A stretch of DNA of 64,000 bases from Lachnospiraceae bacterium (GTDB lineage Bacteria > Bacillota > Clostridia > Lachnospirales > Lachnospiraceae). The notes beneath the pieces were generated by a model. It saw only the letters and a list, made by a program, of their open reading frames with translations. It did not search any database and was not told the origin of the DNA. The stretch covers positions 1 through 64,000 of the forward strand of contig SVEY01000007.1 in NCBI GenBank assembly GCA_015057165.1, read 5' to 3'. The position numbers and the translations under genes were made by a program. This document shows positions 1 through 6,970 of the stretch, piece by piece (the first letter of the stretch is position 1; each line of letters starts with the position of its first letter).

Positions 1-154
1 GTTTTCCTTATTTAAGGAATTTCAGGTTTACATCTTGAATAGGTTATGCTTTATTTCACTATTTAGTTTTCAATGTAATACGTCGTCATTCCGTAGGAAT
101 GATGACAGCATTCCGGACGAAGTCCGGTGCGTTTCGCTGCGTTGACACGCAACT
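1..154 (-). other. Leader of a leftward stable-RNA operon, probably rRNA
   Basis: No protein gene is visible here. Read leftward from the promoter at 160-188, the transcript would carry two perfect or near-perfect hairpins, at 113-127 (CCGGAC/GTCCGG) and 82-106 (11-bp arms), and then TTGAAAACTAAATA at about 60-73. That last motif resembles the TTGAAAACTgaATA boxes common in Firmicute rRNA leaders and spacers. The rRNA itself would lie outside the window, so the assignment is an inference from promoter strength, the motif and the adjacent tRNA. Confidence 0.45.
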
Positions 155-159
155 CTGAT

Positions 160-188
160 ATAATATCATTTGCAAATTGCCTTGTCAA
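160..188 (-). promoter_or_regulatory. Strong sigma-A promoter for the leftward RNA operon
   Basis: On the minus strand TTGACA (188-183) and TATTAT (165-160) are separated by 17 nt. The -35 box is preceded by an A/T-tract segment ending GTTGTTGACA, nearly the same as at the tRNA-Ser promoter (396-425). Such UP-like tracts are typical of stable-RNA promoters. Confidence 0.65.
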
Positions 189-269
189 CAACTTTTTTGA
201 AAAAATCACGAGATTTTTTCGAATAGAAAATCCATTCAGATATACTGCATGAACTGGATGGATTTCCGA

Positions 270-354
270 CGCAGAGGGTGGGATTCGAACCCACGTGCCC
301 AATGGACAAACGGTTTTCAAGACCGCCTCGTTATGACCTCTTCGATACCTCTGC
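270..354 (-). tRNA. tRNA-Ser (anticodon UGA)
   Basis: The reverse complement folds as a cloverleaf. The acceptor arm is GCAGAGG (354-348) with CCTCTGC (277-271) and a G discriminator at 270. The anticodon loop CTTGAAA gives UGA, there is a long class II variable arm as expected for serine, and the T arm is GTGGGTTCGAATCCCAC. No CCA is encoded. It has its own promoter upstream and sits just before the leader of the leftward RNA operon. Confidence 0.95.
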
Positions 355-395
355 ATAAATAATTTAATTGTCTGCGCTTTTTAGGCACGCAAGTT

Positions 396-425
396 ATTGT
401 AACACAGCAAATTAAATGCTGTCAA
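396..425 (-). promoter_or_regulatory. Promoter of tRNA-Ser
   Basis: On the minus strand TTGACA (425-420) and TACAAT (401-396) are 18 nt apart. The segment before the -35 box (GTGATTTTTTTGAAAAGG then TTGTTGACA) closely matches that of the promoter at 160-188, suggesting duplicated stable-RNA promoters. Confidence 0.7.
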
Positions 426-442
426 CAACCTTTTCAAAAAAA

Positions 443-1141
443 TCACAAATTGTTCAATAACTGTTCTCCAATCTTTATATCTATGGGCGTTGTCACCTTT
501 ATATTATTATATGAAGACTCAATCATAACAGACTTTATACCTCCAAATTTTTCTATAACCATTGCATCATCTGTTATTCCTTTAGTCTTTCCTGACTCAA
601 TCATTTCCTTATAACTATTATATGCAAGACTAAATTCAAAACACTGCGGTGTCTGTGCCATCCAAAGCATAGACCTATCAGGATTATCAACAATCACATT
701 ACTAGATTCTACTACCTTTATTGTATCTTTTACGGGAACACCTGCTATACAAGCCCAGCTAGTTCTAACATTTTCCATACAATTAATAATTGTATCCTGG
801 TCCACAAATGGTCTTGCCCCATCATGAATCAATACATAATCCGCTCCAATTCTATTAGCAGCCTCCAGACCTCTGTACACAGAATCATATCTTTCATCTC
901 CGCCAGAGACAACATCTACTACTTTTTTTAATCCATATCTATCAACAATTTCAGTCTTAACATAATTTATATCGGATGCTCCAGTAACAATTATAATAGA
1001 ATGAACTTCTGATTCTTCAAAAGCCTTTATGGAATAATATAATATAGGATTACCCTTTATATCCATATATTGTTTGGGAACATCTGACCCCATTCTCTTG
1101 CCACGACCAGCAGACAAAATTATAGCAACATACTTTTCCAT
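443..1141 (-). CDS. ispD: 2-C-methyl-D-erythritol 4-phosphate cytidylyltransferase
   Basis: This cytosolic enzyme transfers CMP from CTP to methylerythritol phosphate, the third step of the MEP isoprenoid pathway. The 232-residue length is normal. The nucleotide-binding motif SAGRGKRMG lies at residues 10-18 with the conserved Lys23 soon after, and DGARPFV near residue 107 is the second substrate loop. The paralogous ribitol-phosphate enzyme TarI shares these motifs, but no teichoic-acid genes are adjacent. It is last in the tsaE-to-ispD operon, starting 3 nt after the tsaD stop, so it is probably translated in coupling with tsaD. Confidence 0.9.
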   Translation of the reverse strand: MEKYVAIILSAGRGKRMGSDVPKQYMDIKGNPILYYSIKAFEESEVHSIIIVTGASDINYVKTEIVDRYGLKKVVDVVSGGDERYDSVYRGLEAANRIGADYVLIHDGARPFVDQDTIINCMENVRTSWACIAGVPVKDTIKVVESSNVIVDNPDRSMLWMAQTPQCFEFSLAYNSYKEMIESGKTKGITDDAMVIEKFGGIKSVMIESSYNNIKVTTPIDIKIGEQLLNNL

Positions 1142-1144
1142 ATT

Positions 1145-2173
1145 TTATTCCCCCAACTTAAGGTAAGGTATTGCATCAAGATCAAGACCATCCCTCCTAC
1201 CATTAATATACTCATAGTATCCTGCGCAGCCAATCATAGCCGCATTGTCAGTACACAGAATTTTAGACGGGCAGAAGAATTCTATTCCTCTTTTCTCAGC
1301 TTCCACTCTCATAGCATTTCTGAATGTTTCATTACTAGCAACACCACCTGCTATAGCAAGCTTCTTAGCACCATACTCCTCACATCCAAGCATGGCATGA
1401 GATACAAGGGCGTCAACAACAGCCTTTTGAAATGATGCTGCGACATCTGGTACATTTACAGTCTCGCCTTTCATTTCCACACTATTTAAATAGTTAAGAG
1501 TTGCCGACTTAAGTCCGCTAAAACTAAAATCATAGACATTATCATTTACAACTGCTCTAGGTAATTCTATAGCATTAGGATTTCCCTCCTTAGCCGCCGC
1601 TTCAATCTTCGGACCTCCCGGATAGCCAAGGCCGATGGCTCTTCCTATTTTGTCAAATGCTTCACCTGCTGCATCATCTCTAGTACGACCAAGTATTTCG
1701 TATTCTCCGTAACCACTCACATTTACAAGATGAGTATGGCCACCAGATACAACCAGGCACATAAAAGGCGGTTCAAGTGTAGGACATTCTATATAATTAG
1801 CGCAAATATGTCCTTCTATATGATGCACTCCAACAAGAGGTATATTCTTCGCATAGCTAATGGCTTTAGCAACAGACACTCCTACCAAAAGGGCGCCCAC
1901 AAGTCCTGGCCCTCTTGTAACTGCTATAGCATCCATATCGTCCAAAGTCTTATGCGCTTCAGTTAATGCCTGTTCTATTACCTGATTAATTCTTTCTATA
2001 TGTTTTCGACTTGCTATCTCTGGCACAACGCCTCCATACAAAGTATGAATTGGAACCTGGGTTGAAATAACAGAGCTAATAACCTCTCTTCCATTTTTTA
2101 CAACTGAAGCCGCCGTCTCATCACAAGAGGATTCTATTGCAAGAATAGTTATATCTTTATCTAAATTACACAT
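1145..2173 (-). CDS. tsaD: tRNA N6-threonylcarbamoyladenosine transferase TsaD
   Basis: TsaD transfers the threonylcarbamoyl group onto A37 of ANN-decoding tRNAs, working with TsaB and TsaE. At 342 residues it is full length. The ASKHA-fold start IESSCDETA follows a short leader, the metal-binding HIEGH is near residue 118, and the GGHTH loop is near residue 145. tsaB and tsaE lie upstream in the same transcription direction, so the whole t6A complex except TsaC is encoded within 5 kb. The start is ATG at 2173, after GGGAAGATAATAA, a modest ribosome-binding site. Confidence 0.95.
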   Translation of the reverse strand: MCNLDKDITILAIESSCDETAASVVKNGREVISSVISTQVPIHTLYGGVVPEIASRKHIERINQVIEQALTEAHKTLDDMDAIAVTRGPGLVGALLVGVSVAKAISYAKNIPLVGVHHIEGHICANYIECPTLEPPFMCLVVSGGHTHLVNVSGYGEYEILGRTRDDAAGEAFDKIGRAIGLGYPGGPKIEAAAKEGNPNAIELPRAVVNDNVYDFSFSGLKSATLNYLNSVEMKGETVNVPDVAASFQKAVVDALVSHAMLGCEEYGAKKLAIAGGVASNETFRNAMRVEAEKRGIEFFCPSKILCTDNAAMIGCAGYYEYINGRRDGLDLDAIPYLKLGE

Positions 2174-2198
2174 TTATTATCTTCCCATCACAATTCTT

Positions 2199-2795
2199 TT
2201 ATACAGAAAATGGTGTTTCTTCCTGAGGAACCTTTTCAAAAGTAAGAATCTTCCACCTATCCTGCTTGTCTTTTCTTAAGCAGAATTTCTGATAGGTTCT
2301 AGTAAAATTATTGCCCTCTTTACCAAAATAATATGCATATACATATGCACAATCATATCCGTTAACTGTTTTATAAGTAATATCTGAGCTTTCACATACT
2401 TCAGAAGATACAATACTTCTCTGTCTCTCCTGATTCTCTTTCATCTCAGCCTCTAATCTCTTATAGAAATCCTTTTCAGGATTGAGTTTGAGTAAGTCAT
2501 CATCAAGAAGTTTACGTTCTTGTTCTCCAACCTCTTCTAACTTAACGTCTCCCAAATCATTATTATATATAACAGTTGCTATTCTGTTATACCATTTCAC
2601 AACTGCACGTGGTGACTCAGGATAGTTCTTATCAAAATCTGTAGTTTCAATTATTTCAGCTTCAGTTAATTGTTCATCCTGATCCTTTGGCTTACTATTC
2701 TTATTATTTAGATATAGGAAATATCCTACAACCAATGCAGCACATATTAAGGAAACAATTCCTACTCTGATAACAACCTTAAGTTTATTATTCAT
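2199..2795 (-). CDS. Unknown membrane-anchored extracytoplasmic protein
   Basis: I do not recognise the function. The 198-residue protein has one N-terminal membrane segment (about residues 10-28) and no lipobox cysteine, so it is probably anchored with the rest outside. An acidic linker follows, then a mixed domain (about 60-195) rich in aromatic residues and ending WKILTFEKVPQEE, which has the look of an NTF2-like or similar alpha/beta fold. It overlaps the rnz stop by 8 nt, so it is cotranscribed and probably translationally coupled with rnz. Its place in a tRNA-maturation operon says little about its own role. Confidence 0.7.
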   Translation of the reverse strand: MNNKLKVVIRVGIVSLICAALVVGYFLYLNNKNSKPKDQDEQLTEAEIIETTDFDKNYPESPRAVVKWYNRIATVIYNNDLGDVKLEEVGEQERKLLDDDLLKLNPEKDFYKRLEAEMKENQERQRSIVSSEVCESSDITYKTVNGYDCAYVYAYYFGKEGNNFTRTYQKFCLRKDKQDRWKILTFEKVPQEETPFSV

Positions 2796-3708
2796 TTTCT
2801 TCCTCCTTATATGCCAATTCCTTCTTCATATTGTCCTTTCCAAGATGAGAATTCTTGAATATTTCTCTAACCTCGTTCATATAATGCTTTGGATTCATAA
2901 GAGAAGGGCTAAAATGTGTGAGCCAAAGTTCTTCAACCTTTGCTTCCTTCGCAAGCTTTGCCGCTTCATAAAAAGTCATATGTTTTTTTTCTTTAGCACT
3001 TTGCAATTTGTCCTTCTCACCGTACATTCCTTCGCAGATAAACAAATCCGATTCCTTCGCTGCATTTACAATAGCTTCACATGGCCTAGAATCAGTAGAA
3101 TAAGTTACCTTAAGTCCTTTTCTCTCAGGACCCATAACCATATCAGGCTGGTAGATATTTCCCTCAAACTCAACTGTTCCCCCATGCTGTAATCTATTCC
3201 ATAAATTAACAGGAATATTTAATTCTTTTGCTTTTGTTGCATCGAATTTCCCAAGTCTTGAAATACTAATACTATAGCCATAGCATGGTACATTATGATT
3301 TACTTTAAATGCATTAATTGTATAACCATTTATTACAATAGTCTCATTTTTTTCTTTTAATTCTCGAAAATTCAATTCAAAAGGCAGGCCTCCTGCTATT
3401 ACTAACAAGGATCTTACAACCTTTTCTAATCCGCGAGGTCCAACAAGTAAAACCGGTTCTACTCTATCAGCATTTGCCATAGAAAGAAGCATACCTGGAA
3501 GACCGCTAATATGATCTGCATGAAAATGTGTGAAAAGTATAACATCAATAGGATTAGGACTCCACCCACTTTCTTTAAGGGCTATCTGGGTTCCTTCTCC
3601 ACAATCTATCAATATATTACTTCCATTATATCTTGTTAGCAGACTTGTGAGCCACCTGTTAGGCAGTGGCATCATGCCTGCTGTACCAAGCAAACATACA
3701 TCTAACAT
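2788..3708 (-). CDS. rnz: Ribonuclease Z (tRNA 3' endonuclease)
   Basis: RNase Z removes 3' trailers from tRNA precursors lacking an encoded CCA, which fits the CCA-less tRNA-Ser in this window. It has a metallo-beta-lactamase fold with the HFHADH zinc motif at residues 61-66, the family start LGTAGMMP, and a C-terminal LTHFSP motif near residue 263. At 306 residues it is the normal short bacterial form. It sits 1 nt after rimI in the operon. Confidence 0.92.
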   Translation of the reverse strand: MLDVCLLGTAGMMPLPNRWLTSLLTRYNGSNILIDCGEGTQIALKESGWSPNPIDVILFTHFHADHISGLPGMLLSMANADRVEPVLLVGPRGLEKVVRSLLVIAGGLPFELNFRELKEKNETIVINGYTINAFKVNHNVPCYGYSISISRLGKFDATKAKELNIPVNLWNRLQHGGTVEFEGNIYQPDMVMGPERKGLKVTYSTDSRPCEAIVNAAKESDLFICEGMYGEKDKLQSAKEKKHMTFYEAAKLAKEAKVEELWLTHFSPSLMNPKHYMNEVREIFKNSHLGKDNMKKELAYKEEENE

Positions 3709-3709
3709 A

Positions 3710-4171
3710 TTATCTCCCTTTTATCTCCAAATCCATTTTGACTGACGCCTCTACAGGATTATTATAAAAATCTTCTGTTATCTCATAAGGTAAAAAGCCC
3801 ATTTTCTCATACAATGATATTGCAGCCTCATTAGATTTTCTAACATCTAGAAACACCTTTTTTGCACCATTATTTCTTACTTCATTAATCAACCAATCAA
3901 GCATCTTGTATCCAATATCTAATCTTCTATAAAATGAAGAAACCGCTATCCTTACAAGCTCTGCATCTTCATACATGGATTTCACAACACCATATCCAAC
4001 AATTGCTTCACCAATTCGAGCTACAACGATTTCGTAAAAAGGACTCACAAAGCAAGAATGAAAGGAATCCCAACTCCACGCATCAGTAAAACACTCGCTT
4101 TCCATCTTAGCAATTGAATCTATATCATCAATTTCAGCTGCACAAATTACTATTTTATTTAAATCATCCAT
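3710..4171 (-). CDS. rimI: Ribosomal-protein-alanine N-acetyltransferase RimI-like
   Basis: This GNAT-family acetyltransferase probably acetylates the N-terminus of ribosomal protein S18; substrate identity is inferred from the family and from the tsaB neighbour, a common pairing. The acetyl-CoA site lies around residues 70-90 and the C-terminal signature NEAAISLYEKMGF follows. I place the start at the ATG at 4171, giving 153 residues, because TTGGAG lies 7 nt before it. The frame is open further upstream to 4204, but that start has no ribosome-binding site and would overlap tsaB by 41 nt instead of 8. Confidence 0.88.
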   Translation of the reverse strand: MDDLNKIVICAAEIDDIDSIAKMESECFTDAWSWDSFHSCFVSPFYEIVVARIGEAIVGYGVVKSMYEDAELVRIAVSSFYRRLDIGYKMLDWLINEVRNNGAKKVFLDVRKSNEAAISLYEKMGFLPYEITEDFYNNPVEASVKMDLEIKGR

Positions 4172-4898
4172 CACTTGGCTCCAATATTCCTTTGCCGCTA
4201 TCAAGCCTTTCCCTTTCAGCCTGGGATAATTTAAGATATCTAGGCCTGTGTAGATTTGGCTCTTCAGTTTTTCCCTCTTTCAAATATTCTATTCCAAGCA
4301 TAGCAATACTTGAAGCTTTATTCATATTCACATGACCAGGTGCAAAAATTGCCCTGTCACCCAGTTTTTCAATAATCAAATCATGATGTAAGTTCACACC
4401 ATCTCCAAGAAATGCCACTTTATCACTTTCATCTAGCATTTCACATAAATAGGAAAGCAAATCATTAACATCTAGTACAGATTGGGGCTTCACAATATGC
4501 ATCTTGTCTCTGTCAAAATTATATACACCAGTATATACCTGGTTTCTCCTAGCATCCATAATAGGACATATATAATCCTTAAGCCCCCACAAATTATATG
4601 CCAAACCATCCATGGTGGGAATTGACACAATTGGTTTGTTAAGCGCCATCCCCAGTCCTTTTGCAGTAGAAGAACTTATTCTAAGTCCAGTATAGGAACC
4701 AGGACCAGACGCAACAGCAATAGCATCTATCTTATCCAAGTCTATTTCTATTCTGTTTTTTAATTCATCAAGCATAGGCATTAATGTCTTAGAATGAGTT
4801 CGCTTATGATTAATTGTATATTCTCCAAGCAACTTATTGTCTTCTACTATAGCAACACTTGCTACAAGACCGGATGCCTCAAAGCCAAGTACTATCAT
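4164..4898 (-). CDS. tsaB: t6A biosynthesis protein TsaB
   Basis: TsaB is the inactive ASKHA-fold partner that holds TsaD and TsaE together. The start LGFEASGLVASVAI and the internal ASGPGSYTGLRI (about residues 63-74) are diagnostic. The 244-residue length is usual. The stop overlaps the rimI start, consistent with coupled translation. The gene begins 41 nt after tsaE. Confidence 0.92.
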   Translation of the reverse strand: MIVLGFEASGLVASVAIVEDNKLLGEYTINHKRTHSKTLMPMLDELKNRIEIDLDKIDAIAVASGPGSYTGLRISSSTAKGLGMALNKPIVSIPTMDGLAYNLWGLKDYICPIMDARRNQVYTGVYNFDRDKMHIVKPQSVLDVNDLLSYLCEMLDESDKVAFLGDGVNLHHDLIIEKLGDRAIFAPGHVNMNKASSIAMLGIEYLKEGKTEEPNLHRPRYLKLSQAERERLDSGKGILEPSDG

Positions 4899-4939
4899 AT
4901 TATTCTCCCAAATTATCTAATATGGACATTCTAACAGAA

Positions 4940-5371
4940 TTATTCTGACAATCCCTCTATCACAATTCTTCTATAATCAAATCCTTTATCTAAATCTTTA
5001 TTTATTCTAACAGTAATAGCATCAAGGGGTAGAATGTCTTCTATTAGATTTGCCCATTCAATAAGGCATACTCCTTCTCCGTATACGTAATCCTCAAATC
5101 CAACTTCGTACATTTCCTCTGGATCGCCTATTCGATACACATCAAAATGATAAAAAGGCAATCTACCATCTCTGTACTCCTGCACAATTGTAAATGTAGG
5201 ACTATTAACCCAGTCTTCTACACCAAGTCCTTCTGCAAAACCCTGGGTAAATACTGTCTTTCCCACACCTAAATCACCTATCAAACAATAAACCTGCCCT
5301 TCTTTTGCACCTTCGCCTAAGCCTTTGGCAAATTCCCTCGTCTCTTTTTCACTAAAGCTTTCTATTATCAT
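4940..5371 (-). CDS. tsaE: t6A biosynthesis ATPase TsaE
   Basis: This small P-loop ATPase is needed for turnover of the TsaBD complex. The Walker A motif GDLGVGKT lies at residues 32-39. The SPTFT switch-like segment and the YHFDVYR motif that follow are characteristic of the family. Its 143 residues are typical. It starts 14 nt after the YcxB-like gene, so the operon probably begins with that gene. Confidence 0.93.
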   Translation of the reverse strand: MIIESFSEKETREFAKGLGEGAKEGQVYCLIGDLGVGKTVFTQGFAEGLGVEDWVNSPTFTIVQEYRDGRLPFYHFDVYRIGDPEEMYEVGFEDYVYGEGVCLIEWANLIEDILPLDAITVRINKDLDKGFDYRRIVIEGLSE

Positions 5372-5385
5372 TTACACATTCCAAT

Positions 5386-5895
5386 CTATAAACCACGTAA
5401 TTTGAAAGCATCTACTTTGTCTTTCAAAACATCTATTATTTCTTTTTCTTTATCAACAATCTGTTCACGTGGAATAATATAAGCACTAACTCTATTAGTA
5501 TATATAAGGAGCAAAGATTTTGTCTTCACGACTTTATATATGTCCTCCCAAGGGAGTACAGTTTCGTCATCTTCTGTAGCTACTGGAGACTTAAGATTAA
5601 TTGCTTCCTCATCAAAGATAAATGTTAATGGTTCTTTAAATACATCAGTAGTGGCAACAATTTGTTTCGATCTGATATATAAAGAAATTGGTATATACGC
5701 AAGAAATGCTATCGCAAGAACTACAAACAGTGCTTTATACACCATAGAAAGAGATTCAAATTTCCATATAAAAACAAAGACAACCAAAGCAGAACAAATA
5801 ATACTGAGAATTCCTTGCATACTAGTGTAAGCATTTCTCATATTATATTTGTATAAGTCTTTGGTCGTCATTTTAATTTCAAATTCTAAGTTCAT
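5386..5895 (-). CDS. YcxB-like two-span membrane protein
   Basis: The protein has an N-terminal cytoplasmic stretch, two hydrophobic spans (about residues 30-48 and 55-73), then a soluble domain with VLPWEDIYKVVKTKSLLLIYTN-type features (listed in parts: PWEDIYKV, LLLIYTN, IIPREQI) that match the YcxB-like C-terminal domain. The role is unknown. It heads the t6A operon. An extended -10 (TGTTATAAT, 5954-5946) lies upstream. The nearest AAAGGA is about 24 nt before the ATG, with a GAGCTTTAAGCTC hairpin between them, so translation initiation may be atypical. Confidence 0.75.
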   Translation of the reverse strand: MNLEFEIKMTTKDLYKYNMRNAYTSMQGILSIICSALVVFVFIWKFESLSMVYKALFVVLAIAFLAYIPISLYIRSKQIVATTDVFKEPLTFIFDEEAINLKSPVATEDDETVLPWEDIYKVVKTKSLLLIYTNRVSAYIIPREQIVDKEKEIIDVLKDKVDAFKLRGL

Positions 5896-5995
5896 AATGT
5901 CTAAAGAGCTTAAAGCTCATTCCTTTCTAAATTATGTACCTAGAAATTATAACATTTGATTCAGTAAAATAAAAGTGTCGTAAATTAACTATACC

Positions 5996-6643
5996 CTAGC
6001 TTTTTATAAACTTTGATAAAGGCTTGTATACAAGCATACTAATTCCTACCGAAATCATGCCCTTCAAGAATGTAAATGGCAAATTAAAAATCAAAAGTGC
6101 CTGCATTAAAGATTTGATTTCGAATAAATGTGGTCCAACGCCAGAATCAGCTACTTCCCAGCAAATAGCATTATACATTGCAAGACAAGTCTCTAATGAG
6201 CCATCAAAATATGCCTTAATGTATACAGGGTACACAAGGAAATAATTAGAGAATATACTTACTATTCCCATTACAAGAGCTCCTATAAATCCTGCAAAAA
6301 ATGCATTCTTCTTTGTCTTTTTCCTCTGATAAACAAGTCCAGCTACAAGGACAAATACTCCACCAAGTATGAAATTAGATAACTCTCCAATAAACATTGA
6401 CTGAGATACAGCAAGATGAAGTAAATTCTTAACAAGTTCTATAATTACTCCCCATACTGGTCCAAGAGCAAATGTTCCAATTAAAGCTGGCAAATCAGAA
6501 AAATCAAATTTTACAAAGCTTGGCATAATAGGTATTGGAATTTCAAGATACATTAAGATAAATGCCACTGCAGAAAGCATACCTGTTACAGCCAGCTTTC
6601 TAGTTGAGATAAGTTTTTCATTCTTTTGTGTTTTTTGTTCCAT
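5996..6643 (-). CDS. ribU: Riboflavin ECF transporter S component
   Basis: This membrane protein captures riboflavin for the shared ECF energising module (not in this window). Five to six hydrophobic segments are visible, with the family pattern ISTRKLAVTGMLSAVAFILMYLE near the start (split: STRKLAVTGML, then AVAFILMYLE) and FDFSDLPALIG. Function follows from the FMN riboswitch upstream. The frame stays open into the leader terminator, but I choose the ATG at 6643, preceded by GGAGAG at a good distance, giving 215 residues. ATG 6655 is an alternative, but its AAGGAG is only 3 nt away. Confidence 0.88.
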   Translation of the reverse strand: MEQKTQKNEKLISTRKLAVTGMLSAVAFILMYLEIPIPIMPSFVKFDFSDLPALIGTFALGPVWGVIIELVKNLLHLAVSQSMFIGELSNFILGGVFVLVAGLVYQRKKTKKNAFFAGFIGALVMGIVSIFSNYFLVYPVYIKAYFDGSLETCLAMYNAICWEVADSGVGPHLFEIKSLMQALLIFNLPFTFLKGMISVGISMLVYKPLSKFIKS

Positions 6644-6676
6644 TGTTCTCTCCATAAACTCCTTCTTTCTTTCGAG

Positions 6677-6710
6677 ACAAAGAAAACCCCAGAGAAAACT
6701 CTGGGGTCTT
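6677..6710 (-). terminator. Riboswitch expression-platform terminator
   Basis: On the minus strand CCCCAGAG and CTCTGGGG form an 8-bp stem with a TTTT loop (6706-6687), followed by TTTTCTTTGT. It lies between the FMN aptamer and the ribU start, as expected for FMN-induced premature termination. Confidence 0.85.
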
Positions 6711-6786
6711 TGTTTCATAACGAGTATAATGCGCATATCATCCTATATAATACGGATCGGCACATTAGCTGTTACAATATTAACAG

Positions 6787-6919
6787 CATCTCCTTCCATC
6801 CAGACTTTACTGTCGGTGCTGGAATCTCACCAGCTCATGTAATACGTACGAAACGTTACTCGCGGACTTACCAATTATTGGAACACCGCCGGTCGGGAAT
6901 CACACCCTGCCCCGAAGAT
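6787..6919 (-). promoter_or_regulatory. FMN riboswitch (RFN element)
   Basis: The minus strand carries the conserved RFN blocks in order: CTTCGGGGCAGGGTG, GATTCCCGACCGGCGGT, AGTCCGCGAG, GAGCTGGTGAGATTCCAGC, CCGACAGT and AGTCTGGATGGAAGGAGA. A GCTGTTA/TAACAGC hairpin and then the terminator at 6677-6710 follow. It controls ribU: bound FMN would favour termination, so the transporter is made when FMN is low. Confidence 0.96.
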
Positions 6920-6938
6920 TATTATTTTTTATGTGTTA

Positions 6939-6967
6939 AGTATATTAATTACTACCACACGTGTCAA
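6939..6967 (-). promoter_or_regulatory. Promoter of the ribU riboswitch transcript
   Basis: On the minus strand TTGACA (6967-6962) and TATACT (6944-6939) have an exact 17-nt spacer. Transcription would begin just before the aptamer. The -35 box lies 4 nt beyond the tex stop codon. Confidence 0.8.
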
Positions 6968-6970
6968 GTA

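Noticed and set aside
142..164. Plus-strand TTGACA and TATAAT
   Set aside because: The spacer is only 11 nt, too short for a sigma-A promoter; the same bases form part of a good minus-strand promoter and leader.
63..356. Open minus-strand frame of 97 codons
   Set aside because: It runs through the tRNA-Ser gene and the leader, with no ribosome-binding site.
4172..4204. Longer RimI start
   Set aside because: No ribosome-binding site and a 41-nt overlap with tsaB; the ATG at 4171 has TTGGAG.
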